Positions 18,707-26,747 of a DNA stretch of 33,290 nt are shown in pieces (within the stretch, counting starts at the first letter, position 1; each line of letters starts with the position of its first letter). The stretch spans positions 1 to 33,290 of the forward strand of contig JAVEEJ010000323.1 of assembly GCA_030840515.1 (NCBI GenBank), read 5' to 3'. Under the pieces are notes generated by a model. The model did no database searches. It saw only the letters and a program-made list of their open reading frames with translations, and was not told the DNA's origin. The DNA comes from Frankiaceae bacterium. Lineage in GTDB: Bacteria; Actinomycetota; Actinomycetes; JAVEEJ01. Position numbers and translations under genes: made by a program.

Positions 18707-20326
18707 ATGTCAGGGGGGCCGAGTCGCCGTGCCGTGCTCTCGGGCGCGGCCGTGGGGATCGCGGCGGCCGGTCTGCGCGGCAGCGCGTCGGCCTCGGCGG
18801 CGGGTGGCAGCGACCGAGACGGGGACGAGTACGACGGGACTGGGCTCGACCCGACCCTCGCGGCACCGCCCCTCCCCGTCCCGGCGAACTCCGCGCTGCA
18901 CCTGCTGCGCCGGGTCACCCATGGACCGGCGCCGGTCGACTGGGAGGCGCTGACTCAGGCCGGCGGTCTCACTGAGTACCTCGACGCCCAGCTCGCCGAC
19001 ATGCCCGACGTGATCACCGACGCGCAGGTGCGCACCCGCTTCCCCTACGCCGAGCTGCCGCCCGCCGCGGTGCACGCCGCACTCGGACCCAACTGGGATC
19101 CCACGGCGATGCGACAGGTCGCGCTGGCGCACACGTTCCGGCAGCTCGTCTCGTCACGGCAGCTCTATGAGCAGGTCGTCGACGTCTTCTACAACCGGCT
19201 CAACGTTCCGGCGAACGGCGAGGACGGGCCGTGGTCGCTGCCGGACTACTACGCGCAGGTGATCCGCAAGCACGCTTATGGCAAGTACGCCGACATGGTG
19301 CTGGCTTCCGCGACGCACGGCGCGATGCTCGACTACCTGTCGGCCTCGGAGTCCACCAAGCACAACCCGAACGAGAACCTGGGCCGGGAGCTGCTCGAGC
19401 TGCACACCGTGGGACTCGGCGCGCGCTACACGGAGACCGACGTCAAGAAGGCGGCGCTTGCGCTGACCGGGCTGACCACCGCCGCCGACGGGTCGATGAC
19501 GTACTACGCGGCATCGCACTACGTCGGCGGGCTGCGCGTGCTGCGCTGGGCCCACCCGAACAAGACCGCTGCCGGTGGGCAGGCCGTCGTCGCGAGCCTC
19601 GTCAACTACCTCACCCGGCACTCCGCGTGCGCGCGGCGGGTCGCGTCGGCCCTGGCCACCCGATTCGTCTGCGACAAGCCCCCGCGTGACCTGCTGGACG
19701 CGATGCAGCACGCCTACCTGGCCAACGACACGGCCATCGTGCCCACGCTTCGCGCGATGTTCGCGCACAAGGCCTTCGAGCAGTGGAAGGGCCGCAAGCT
19801 GCGTCGGCCGCATCAGCAGGCGCTGGCCGCCGCCCGCTGCCTGAGCGTGGGCGCCGACCCGGCGCAGCCCACCGGGACCGACGGCACGTCCAGGCTCTGG
19901 TTCAGCATGGGCTCGCTCGGCGACGCGCCACTGACCCATGCGGCGCCCGACGGCCACCCCGACCTCGCGATGTGGTGGCTGTCGACCTCGAGCCGGCTGG
20001 CCGCCCCGCGGTGGTCGGTCCTGGCGACCGGTGGCTGGGGCGCCGGCCTGTCCAACCCCGACGCCGCAGTGCTTCGGCCGACGGACTCTTACGCGACGCA
20101 GGGTGCCGTGTGGTCGCCGGCCACGTCCGTGACACCGCGCCAGCTGGTCCAGGCCTGCGCCCGCCGGATGCTCGGCCAGTCCCTGCCTTCGGCCCAGGTC
20201 GACATCGTGGTCAAGGGCGTGGGGCTGTCGCCCACTGCCCCACCCGCGCTGTTGATCAGCTACGACGCCGCGCTGGAGGCGATCTACGCCCTGCTCGCCT
20301 CGCACCCGCAGCACACGGTGCGCTGA
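18707..20326 (+). CDS. DUF1800 family protein, Tat-exported
   Basis: SRRAVLSGAAVGIAAAGL Tat-like signal; HLLRRVTHGPAP, FYNRLNV, ENLGRELLELHTVG motifs of DUF1800. Confidence 0.88.
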   Translation: MSGGPSRRAVLSGAAVGIAAAGLRGSASASAAGGSDRDGDEYDGTGLDPTLAAPPLPVPANSALHLLRRVTHGPAPVDWEALTQAGGLTEYLDAQLADMPDVITDAQVRTRFPYAELPPAAVHAALGPNWDPTAMRQVALAHTFRQLVSSRQLYEQVVDVFYNRLNVPANGEDGPWSLPDYYAQVIRKHAYGKYADMVLASATHGAMLDYLSASESTKHNPNENLGRELLELHTVGLGARYTETDVKKAALALTGLTTAADGSMTYYAASHYVGGLRVLRWAHPNKTAAGGQAVVASLVNYLTRHSACARRVASALATRFVCDKPPRDLLDAMQHAYLANDTAIVPTLRAMFAHKAFEQWKGRKLRRPHQQALAAARCLSVGADPAQPTGTDGTSRLWFSMGSLGDAPLTHAAPDGHPDLAMWWLSTSSRLAAPRWSVLATGGWGAGLSNPDAAVLRPTDSYATQGAVWSPATSVTPRQLVQACARRMLGQSLPSAQVDIVVKGVGLSPTAPPALLISYDAALEAIYALLASHPQHTVR

Positions 20327-20327
20327 C

Positions 20328-21725
20328 ATGACGGACATGGTTGACATGACGGACATAGCTGAGATCACCGACGCGGGGCTGAACGACGACCTGGTTGACC
20401 TGACCCCGGAGCCCGCCGAAGGCACGTTCCTGCCCCGGGACGACGACACACCGGCACCCGTGGTGACCGCTGGCTCCGATGTGCCGGCACTGTCAGCCAT
20501 CGCGGCGGGCAACGGCCTTGACCGGCGCAACGTGCTCGGGGGCCTCGCGGCGGCGGCCGCGGCCGGCCTGGTGTCGTCGGCACTGCCCGGCCGGCTCGCG
20601 TTCGCCGGGACCCCGGGTGACTCGATCGTCGTGTTGTTCCTCCGCGGCGCGTACGACGGGATGTCGTTGCTCGCGCCCATCGGCGACCCCCACTACAAGA
20701 AGGCTCGTCCGCGACTGGCGCTGCCAGCCTCGATCGGTCTGCCGGCAGACCGGATGTTCGCCTGGAACCCGCAGGCGGTTCAGCTGCACAACCTCTTTCA
20801 GCGGGGACAGCTCGCGCCGATTGTCGGTGTCGCCTCCCCGGCCGCCACCCGCTCGCACTTCGAGGCGATGGAGCGGATGGAGTCGTGCTCCTATGCCGCC
20901 AGCCCGCAGCGCAGCGGGTGGCTCGACCGCTACGCCGAAGGGATCGGCGCCCGGCAGGTGTTCTCCTCGGTCGCGCTCGGCGGTCTCGTCCCCCGCTCGA
21001 TGACGGGAGCAGCGCCGGAGCTGACGATGCGCAGCCTTGACGCGTTCGACGTCTCGGTCGTGGGGCAGCGCAAGCGGTTCCTCAACGCGGTGCGCGGACT
21101 GCAGCACGCCAGTCGCGGCCCTGCCGCCAACGCGATGCTCGCGGGCCTCGCCGCGGTCGACCGCGTCGACCCGCTCAAGGGACGCCGCTCGGTCGGCTAC
21201 CCCGACACCTCTCTGGGCCGTGCGCTGCACGATGTCGCGACCCTGGTGCGCGCCAACCTCGGACTGCGAGTCGCGACGGTCGACGCCGGCGGCTGGGACA
21301 TGCACGTGGGGCTCGGTAACAGCGCCGGGAACAACGGGGGCAGCTTCGGGCGTCAGGCCGCCGACCTGTCGCTGTCGATCGGCGCCTTCGTCAAGGACCT
21401 GGGCGCGGCATGGCAGCGCACCACGCTGGTGGTGATGAGCGAGTTCGGACGACGGGTGGCGGAGAACGGCAGCGGCGGCCTGGACCACGGGCACGGGAAC
21501 ATGTGGCTGGTCGCCGGCGGCCGGATCCGCGGCGGCAAGGTCTACGGGCGTTGGCCCGGCCTGGCGCCGAGCCGGTTGGATGACGGTGACCTCGCGGGCC
21601 GCGTCGACCACCGGTCGGTGCTGGCCGAGGTGATCTCTCGGCGCGGCGGTGCGTCAGCCCGCACAGTTGGGGCCGCGCTTCCTGGGGCTCCGTCCACGCG
21701 GTTGGGCTTCACCGACCCTCGGTAG
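20328..21725 (+). CDS. DUF1501 family protein, Tat-exported
   Basis: DRRNVLGGLAAAAAAGLVSSALPGRLAFA Tat-like signal; VVLFLRGAYDGMSLLAPIGDPHY, DAGGWDMHVGLG, VMSEFGRRVAENGSGGLDHGHGNMW. Confidence 0.9.
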   Translation: MTDMVDMTDIAEITDAGLNDDLVDLTPEPAEGTFLPRDDDTPAPVVTAGSDVPALSAIAAGNGLDRRNVLGGLAAAAAAGLVSSALPGRLAFAGTPGDSIVVLFLRGAYDGMSLLAPIGDPHYKKARPRLALPASIGLPADRMFAWNPQAVQLHNLFQRGQLAPIVGVASPAATRSHFEAMERMESCSYAASPQRSGWLDRYAEGIGARQVFSSVALGGLVPRSMTGAAPELTMRSLDAFDVSVVGQRKRFLNAVRGLQHASRGPAANAMLAGLAAVDRVDPLKGRRSVGYPDTSLGRALHDVATLVRANLGLRVATVDAGGWDMHVGLGNSAGNNGGSFGRQAADLSLSIGAFVKDLGAAWQRTTLVVMSEFGRRVAENGSGGLDHGHGNMWLVAGGRIRGGKVYGRWPGLAPSRLDDGDLAGRVDHRSVLAEVISRRGGASARTVGAALPGAPSTRLGFTDPR

Positions 21726-21743
21726 ATCTGCGTGCGTCAGATC
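21725..21743. terminator. Possible short bidirectional hairpin at convergent gene ends
   Basis: GATCTG-cgtgcgt-CAGATC inverted repeat overlapping the stop codons of both convergent genes; no clear U-tract. Confidence 0.3.
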
Positions 21744-22600
21744 GTGAAGGTCGTCTCGGGCTGAGTCTGCTTCTCCGAGGCCTGGCTGATGACGCGAAGC
21801 CTGTAGTCACCCGCGGGCAGCGGTCGGCCTCGCGCGTCCACGTCGGTCCAGGATGCGGTCCACTGCCAGCAGTGGTCGGTCTCGGCAACAAGTTCGTGCG
21901 GCTGATGGTCCGCCGGGTGGTCCGCAGACCAGCGCCAGACGACTTCCGTGCCTCTCATGACCAGCAGTTCGACCTCGCGGCTAGTGCTGAAGATGAGCTT
22001 GCTGCCCGAGGTGCCGTCGCGGCAGAGTTCGTCGGTGAGTTCATGACCATGCGCGGTCTTCTTGACGATCGCGCTGTGACACCAGTTGACCGTGGAGTGG
22101 GTGTTGTCCCCCACGTCCGATGACGCGCCCTGGCAGAACGACGTACCGCTCCCCAAGGGTGCTGGCCGGGCAAAGTAGTTCCGAACCAAGTCCGGTGTCC
22201 GGTACCCGTCGACCGCGGGTCCCGGTCCCGTCGTGGCTGCCGGCTCCGCTGTCGCCTCGGGTCCAGCCGCGGCATTGGGAGACGAGGTCGCGCCCGGCTG
22301 CTGTCCGGACGCGCTGTCATTAGTGGCTCCAGGAACGGGAGCACGCGACGGCACATCTGACGCGGACGCTGAAGGCGCCGGTGTCGCACCGTCCGGGTGG
22401 CCCGTGACCCGCAGACTGTCCTGGCCGCCCAGGGAAGAGGAGCCGATGATGGCGAGTACGACGGCGACCGCACCGGCGCCCGTCGTACTCGCAGCCGTCG
22501 CCTTCAACCGCCGACGACGCCGGCCCGCCCGCCGTGCCTCGGCGAACCCACCGTCCGGTGGGCTGAGCTCGGTGAAGGGACGGCGCGGGAGGTCGCTCAT
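21737..22600 (-). CDS. Single-pass membrane protein with BsuPI-like extracytoplasmic domain; candidate sigma-factor regulator
   Basis: Basic ~45-aa N-terminus, TM GAGAVAVVLAIIGSS, linker, then VELLVMRGTEVVWRWSADHP...WQWTASWTDVDARGRPLPAGDYRLRVIS resembling BsuPI; ATGA overlap with the sigma gene. Confidence 0.65.
   Translation of the reverse strand: MSDLPRRPFTELSPPDGGFAEARRAGRRRRRLKATAASTTGAGAVAVVLAIIGSSSLGGQDSLRVTGHPDGATPAPSASASDVPSRAPVPGATNDSASGQQPGATSSPNAAAGPEATAEPAATTGPGPAVDGYRTPDLVRNYFARPAPLGSGTSFCQGASSDVGDNTHSTVNWCHSAIVKKTAHGHELTDELCRDGTSGSKLIFSTSREVELLVMRGTEVVWRWSADHPADHQPHELVAETDHCWQWTASWTDVDARGRPLPAGDYRLRVISQASEKQTQPETTFTI
22452..22492. repeat. 13-bp perfect inverted repeat formed by two facing copies of the CGTACTCG motif
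   Basis: GCGAGTACGACGG at 22452-22464 and CCGTCGTACTCGC at 22480-22492. Confidence 0.9.
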
Positions 22601-23127
22601 CGCGCGTCCCCCATCTCTCCGGCCAGCACGAGGCGGGCCTCGTGAAGGCGACGCTTGACCGTGCCGACCGGGCGGTGGGTCAGGCGAGCGACCTCTTCGA
22701 CCGGCAGGTCGGCGTAGTAGTGCAGCAGCACCGCCTCTCGGAGCCGCTCCGGGAGTCGCTGCACCAAGTCGCGCAGCCATGGGTCGTGGGCCGGCGCGGT
22801 CGCGACGATGGCTCGCGCCGACTCGCGCGCGAGCACCCGGTCCTTGGTGGTCTGCCGCCAGTGGTCGCGGGCGATGTTGGTGGCGACGAAGAACAGCCAG
22901 GCCCGCGGGTCACAGACACTGCGCCAGCGTGCGAGCAGCCGGGTGAACGCCTCCTGGGCGATGTCCACGGCTGCTCCCTGGTCTCCGACGATGGCGAGCG
23001 CGTAGCCGGACAAGGGTCCGAAGTGCTCGGCGTACAACGCCTCGAACTGCTCCGCCTGGGACGGGGCGTCGACGGACTGAGCGGGAGGCGGCACGGGGTG
23101 TCTCAGTGCCCCCACCTCCGTCGTCAC
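22597..23127 (-). CDS. RNA polymerase ECF-type sigma-70 factor
   Basis: FEALYAEHFGPLSGYALAIVGDQGAAVDIAQEAFTRLLARW...PRAWLFFVATNIARDHWR (region 2) and LPERLREAVLLHYYADLPVEEVARLTHRPVGTVKRRLHEAR (region 4); GTG start with upstream aggagg. Confidence 0.93.
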   Translation of the reverse strand: MTTEVGALRHPVPPPAQSVDAPSQAEQFEALYAEHFGPLSGYALAIVGDQGAAVDIAQEAFTRLLARWRSVCDPRAWLFFVATNIARDHWRQTTKDRVLARESARAIVATAPAHDPWLRDLVQRLPERLREAVLLHYYADLPVEEVARLTHRPVGTVKRRLHEARLVLAGEMGDAR

Positions 23128-23157
23128 TCCTGTCCTCCTGATCAGTGTGCGTCGGGT

Positions 23158-23219
23158 CGTAGACGGAGCAGACGGCGGGAAGGTTCGGCCGAACCTGAGC
23201 GGGTTTCCACCCGTCTACG
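23158..23219. promoter_or_regulatory. Mirror-symmetric divergent ECF-type promoter pair
   Basis: Plus: GAACCT 23191-23196, N15, CGTCTA 23212-23217. Minus: GAACCT (plus 23186-23181), N15, CGTCTA (plus 23165-23160). Central perfect palindrome AGGTTCGGCCGAACCT 23181-23196. Confidence 0.75.
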
Positions 23220-23250
23220 GCCTGTCAGCCCGCCCAGCCAGGAGGAACGC

Positions 23251-23829
23251 ATGAACGCCCGGACCGTCACCGCACTCCTCTGCGCCGCCGCGCTCGGCGC
23301 GCTCGCCCCGACAGCGACGGCCGCCCCTGTCGAGCAGCGCCGGATCGCCACGACCGAGCTCCACCTGGGTCTGGCCGGCGGACGCACCCTCGACGTCCAG
23401 CTGCGGTTGCTCACCGGGCCCAGCGGGAGCACGCTACGGGTCGAGACCGCGCGCTGCGACGCCAACGGCTGCGACGCCGCATCGGACTACGCCGGGCCAG
23501 TGAGCGGCGCTTCCATCTCGGGCACCGATGCGCGGGCGACCCTGCACTCCGTCGTCGGAGGGCTGGCGCTCTCCCTCACGTGGACACCGTCGGGCGAGCA
23601 GGCGCACGAGCTCGGCGGCCTGCGGGGCAGCGGCAACGGCGGCGAGGACGACCTGAGCGTCTACTCCGGCAGCCCCGCGCTGGTGGCCGCCCAGGTCGAG
23701 TCTGTGGCGTGCCACCTGACCGGTGTCGTCGGTGACGAGGTGCACGTCTCCGACTCCAGCGGTCCTGCCGCGGGTGTGCGCCCGCTCACCGCGCTGAACC
23801 TGCCTCGCCGGGCGACTGTCATCTGCTGA
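23251..23829 (+). CDS. Small secreted protein of unknown function
   Basis: Signal peptide MNARTVTALLCAAALGALAPTATA; RBS-like GGAGGA upstream; divergent from the sigma factor. Confidence 0.75.
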   Translation: MNARTVTALLCAAALGALAPTATAAPVEQRRIATTELHLGLAGGRTLDVQLRLLTGPSGSTLRVETARCDANGCDAASDYAGPVSGASISGTDARATLHSVVGGLALSLTWTPSGEQAHELGGLRGSGNGGEDDLSVYSGSPALVAAQVESVACHLTGVVGDEVHVSDSSGPAAGVRPLTALNLPRRATVIC

Positions 23830-23857
23830 GTCGCCGTACTCGTCCCTGGGTCGCCGG

Positions 23858-25237
23858 CTACAGCTCGATCGCGACGGCCGGGCTGGAGTGCCCGTCAGTC
23901 TTGGTCGCGGGGACCGTGTCGAGCTTCTTGTAGTCGGGCGTGGTCGAGTCGTCGAAGGACGCCGCGATCTTGCCGTCGGGGAAGACGGTCACGCTGCAGA
24001 AGTCGAAGCGGTTGCTGGTCGTGCCCACGCCGATGCCGGTGTTGATGTCGCCCTTGCCCAGGTAGTAGGTGCGCAGCAGCCGCGGCTGCGCGCGCTTGAC
24101 GTCGACCACGAAGACCATGTCCTGGCCGCGGCCCGCTGAGTCGTCTGCGCGCACCGAGATCGCCGCGATCCCGGCCTTGCCGTTGACCTTCACGTCGTGC
24201 AGCGGGTCGCTGCCGCCCTCGAGCCTGCGGCCCTCGGGCACGGTGATGTCGATGCTCTTCCACGCCTTCCCACCATCGGTGGACAGGGCAAGCGAGAGGC
24301 TCTGCGCGCTCGGAACAACCTCGGTGAGCCAGCCGCGGGAGTCCTGGCGCACGGTGCCGCGGGGGATCCACGGCAAGCGGACGCAGCCCCACTTGGCCGT
24401 GGTCTGGTCCAGCCGCGCGGCCACGCAGGGGAAGTCGTCGTCGCCGTTCTTGAACAGCAGCACCCCGCCCGCGTTGAGCGGCAAGGTGTAGGTGCCGGGG
24501 TTGGGCTGCCAGAAGTCAGCGTCTGGGTTCTTCACGACGCGCGGGCGGAACAGCGGGAACTCGCTGCCCGTCGCCTCCTGGCTCGGGATCGACGGAGTCG
24601 AGTAGTCCAGGCCGTCACCGCTGATCACCTCGAGCGACTTGGTGACCCCGCCGCCGCGGATGATGGTGGCGAACGGGTACTTCGTGCCACCGATCGTGAA
24701 CGGGCCCTTGGCGTAGGTGACCCACTCGCGGTCGAAGAACGGCGACTTCAGCGGGACCTCGGACACCTCCCACGCCGCCGAGCTCTTGGTGTAGCGGAAG
24801 CCCTGCAGATGGTCGCCGGTGTAGGCATCCCACCCGGCGCCGTACACGTTGCCGCCCGGTCCGGCGACGAGCGCGCCCTCGCCGTTGTAGAGCGGCGTGG
24901 TGGGCGTGACCTTCCACCAGGACTTGCCGCGGTCGTCGGAGTAGTAGGGCACGACCCCGCCGAACTCGAGCAGCCGTCCGGTCGCGGTCGCGGCGACGTA
25001 GGTCTCGCAGCAGTCCCCTCCGACGTCGCTCCAGCGCCAGGTCTTGGAGCCGATCTTGCGGCCGCGGGCGTCGAAGACCGGGTAGCTGGCGACGTGCACA
25101 CCGGCGGCGTACTTCTGCACGCTCGCCGGAGTGACCGCCGCCGGGCCGGCGGGGGTAGGCCCGGCCACCGCGGCCGAGACGGCGAGAGCGAGGGCGGCGA
25201 CGGAAAGGACAACGGGGGGCGTTCGGCGCATGGTCAT
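23858..25237 (-). CDS. Secreted sialidase/BNR beta-propeller-like protein (paralog 1)
   Basis: Signal peptide; YYSDDRGKSWWKV, LALSTDGGKAWKSI; GGDCCE motif shared with the next gene. Confidence 0.75.
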   Translation of the reverse strand: MTMRRTPPVVLSVAALALAVSAAVAGPTPAGPAAVTPASVQKYAAGVHVASYPVFDARGRKIGSKTWRWSDVGGDCCETYVAATATGRLLEFGGVVPYYSDDRGKSWWKVTPTTPLYNGEGALVAGPGGNVYGAGWDAYTGDHLQGFRYTKSSAAWEVSEVPLKSPFFDREWVTYAKGPFTIGGTKYPFATIIRGGGVTKSLEVISGDGLDYSTPSIPSQEATGSEFPLFRPRVVKNPDADFWQPNPGTYTLPLNAGGVLLFKNGDDDFPCVAARLDQTTAKWGCVRLPWIPRGTVRQDSRGWLTEVVPSAQSLSLALSTDGGKAWKSIDITVPEGRRLEGGSDPLHDVKVNGKAGIAAISVRADDSAGRGQDMVFVVDVKRAQPRLLRTYYLGKGDINTGIGVGTTSNRFDFCSVTVFPDGKIAASFDDSTTPDYKKLDTVPATKTDGHSSPAVAIEL

Positions 25238-25292
25238 GCGTTCGACGTCCGCGGCGCAGAGTCCTTCCCGGACGAGTACGACGACCTAGCGG

Positions 25293-26684
25293 CTAGACCG
25301 CGATCGCCAGCTGCGGGGAGCCCTTGCCTGCCTTGTCGTCGAACGACGCCACCAGCTTGCCGTCCGGCAGGAAGGCGATCGTCATGTAGTCCATGCGGTC
25401 GCCGCTGGCCCCGCTCACCGCGTCGTTGGCGGTCACGAGGTTGCCGTCACCGACGAGGTCGGTCTCCACCAGCCTGGGCTTGCCCTTGCTCACGTCGATG
25501 AGGAAGACCATGTCCTGGCCTGGCTTGCCCTTCACCTTGTCGAAGCGCGTGATCAACGCCGCCTTGCCGAGCTTGCCGTTCACCTTCAGGTCATGCAGCG
25601 GGTTGCTGGTGTTGACGGCGTCGGACGTCGGCAGCCAGCCCTCGATGGTGCCGCCGACGGGGGACTTCACGGTGACGCCGGACCAGTGCCGGCCACCGTC
25701 GGTGGAGATCTCCACCCGCCAGCCCTTGCCGTCGGTCGACGGGTAGGCCTGCGTGAGCCAACCGCGCGAGTCTTGCCGCACGACGGTGCCGCGCAGACTG
25801 GCCGGGGCCTTGACGCAGTGCCAGGTGGCGTCCGACGTGCGCATGAGCGTGACCTCGCAGCCGGGCGCGTCGAGGTCATCGGCCTTGCGGTAGTGCAACG
25901 CGCCGCCGGCGTTGAGTGTGGTGGCGTGCGCCGCGGGAACGTCCTGGTTCCAGTCGGCGGTGGCGTCCTTCTTCACCGGCACGTAGTAGGTGGCCGACTC
26001 GGCGTTGTCGCCCGCGCTGTCGACCGGCGGGACCGTGAGCACGTCGTAGTGGAGCCCGTCAGCCGACAGGTACTCCACGTCCTTGCTCGGGTAGGCGCCG
26101 CGCACCAGGGTCGCGTAGGGCACGGTCTTGCCGCCGATGGTGATCGGCCCCTTCACGATCGAGACCCAGGGCCGGTCGAAGAACGGCCCGTGCAGCGGCG
26201 TGAAGGCGGTCTCGAACTTCTTCGTGGCGGCGGTGTACTTGTAGCCGGTCAGCACGTCGCCGCTGTAGGGGTCCCAAGTGATGCCGACGATGTCGCCGTT
26301 CGGGGCCACCGTCACCGCGCCCTCGCCGTTCGGCAGGACTCCTGGCGGCAGCGCGTAGGTGACCTGCTTCCAGGTCACCCCACGGTCATCGCTGAAGAAC
26401 AGGTAGGTGCCGCCGAACTCGTAGATGCGCCCGGCCTGCGTGGTGTGGCCGTACACCTCACAGCAGTCGCCGCCCGCGTCGGTCCGGCGCCAGCTCTTGG
26501 TCCCGATGCGCTTGCCCGCTGCGTTGTAGCGGTCCCAGGTCACGACCTCGTTGTGGGTCCGCACGCTCGTCACGACACCTGGCTGGGCGGGCACGTCGTT
26601 CGGGACGGGCGTGGTCGCGACCGCGACGCCGGCAAGAAGGGCGGCGGACGCCAGGAGCGGGAGGACGGTTCTGCGCAGCTGCAT
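25293..26684 (-). CDS. Secreted sialidase/BNR beta-propeller-like protein (paralog 2)
   Basis: Start at MQLRRTVLPLLASAALLAGVAVA; FFSDDRGVTWKQV, VEISTDGGRHWSGV; colinear similarity to the 23858-25237 product, including GGDCCE. Confidence 0.75.
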   Translation of the reverse strand: MQLRRTVLPLLASAALLAGVAVATTPVPNDVPAQPGVVTSVRTHNEVVTWDRYNAAGKRIGTKSWRRTDAGGDCCEVYGHTTQAGRIYEFGGTYLFFSDDRGVTWKQVTYALPPGVLPNGEGAVTVAPNGDIVGITWDPYSGDVLTGYKYTAATKKFETAFTPLHGPFFDRPWVSIVKGPITIGGKTVPYATLVRGAYPSKDVEYLSADGLHYDVLTVPPVDSAGDNAESATYYVPVKKDATADWNQDVPAAHATTLNAGGALHYRKADDLDAPGCEVTLMRTSDATWHCVKAPASLRGTVVRQDSRGWLTQAYPSTDGKGWRVEISTDGGRHWSGVTVKSPVGGTIEGWLPTSDAVNTSNPLHDLKVNGKLGKAALITRFDKVKGKPGQDMVFLIDVSKGKPRLVETDLVGDGNLVTANDAVSGASGDRMDYMTIAFLPDGKLVASFDDKAGKGSPQLAIAV

Positions 26685-26747
26685 GGGGATCGCTTCGACA
26701 GCCGAGGGCGGAGTCCTGCCGGCCGGCGCGCTCCGTAGGCTGGTGTT

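Noticed and set aside
19154-20680. 508-aa minus-strand ORF
   Set aside because: Low-complexity translation antisense to DUF1800/DUF1501.
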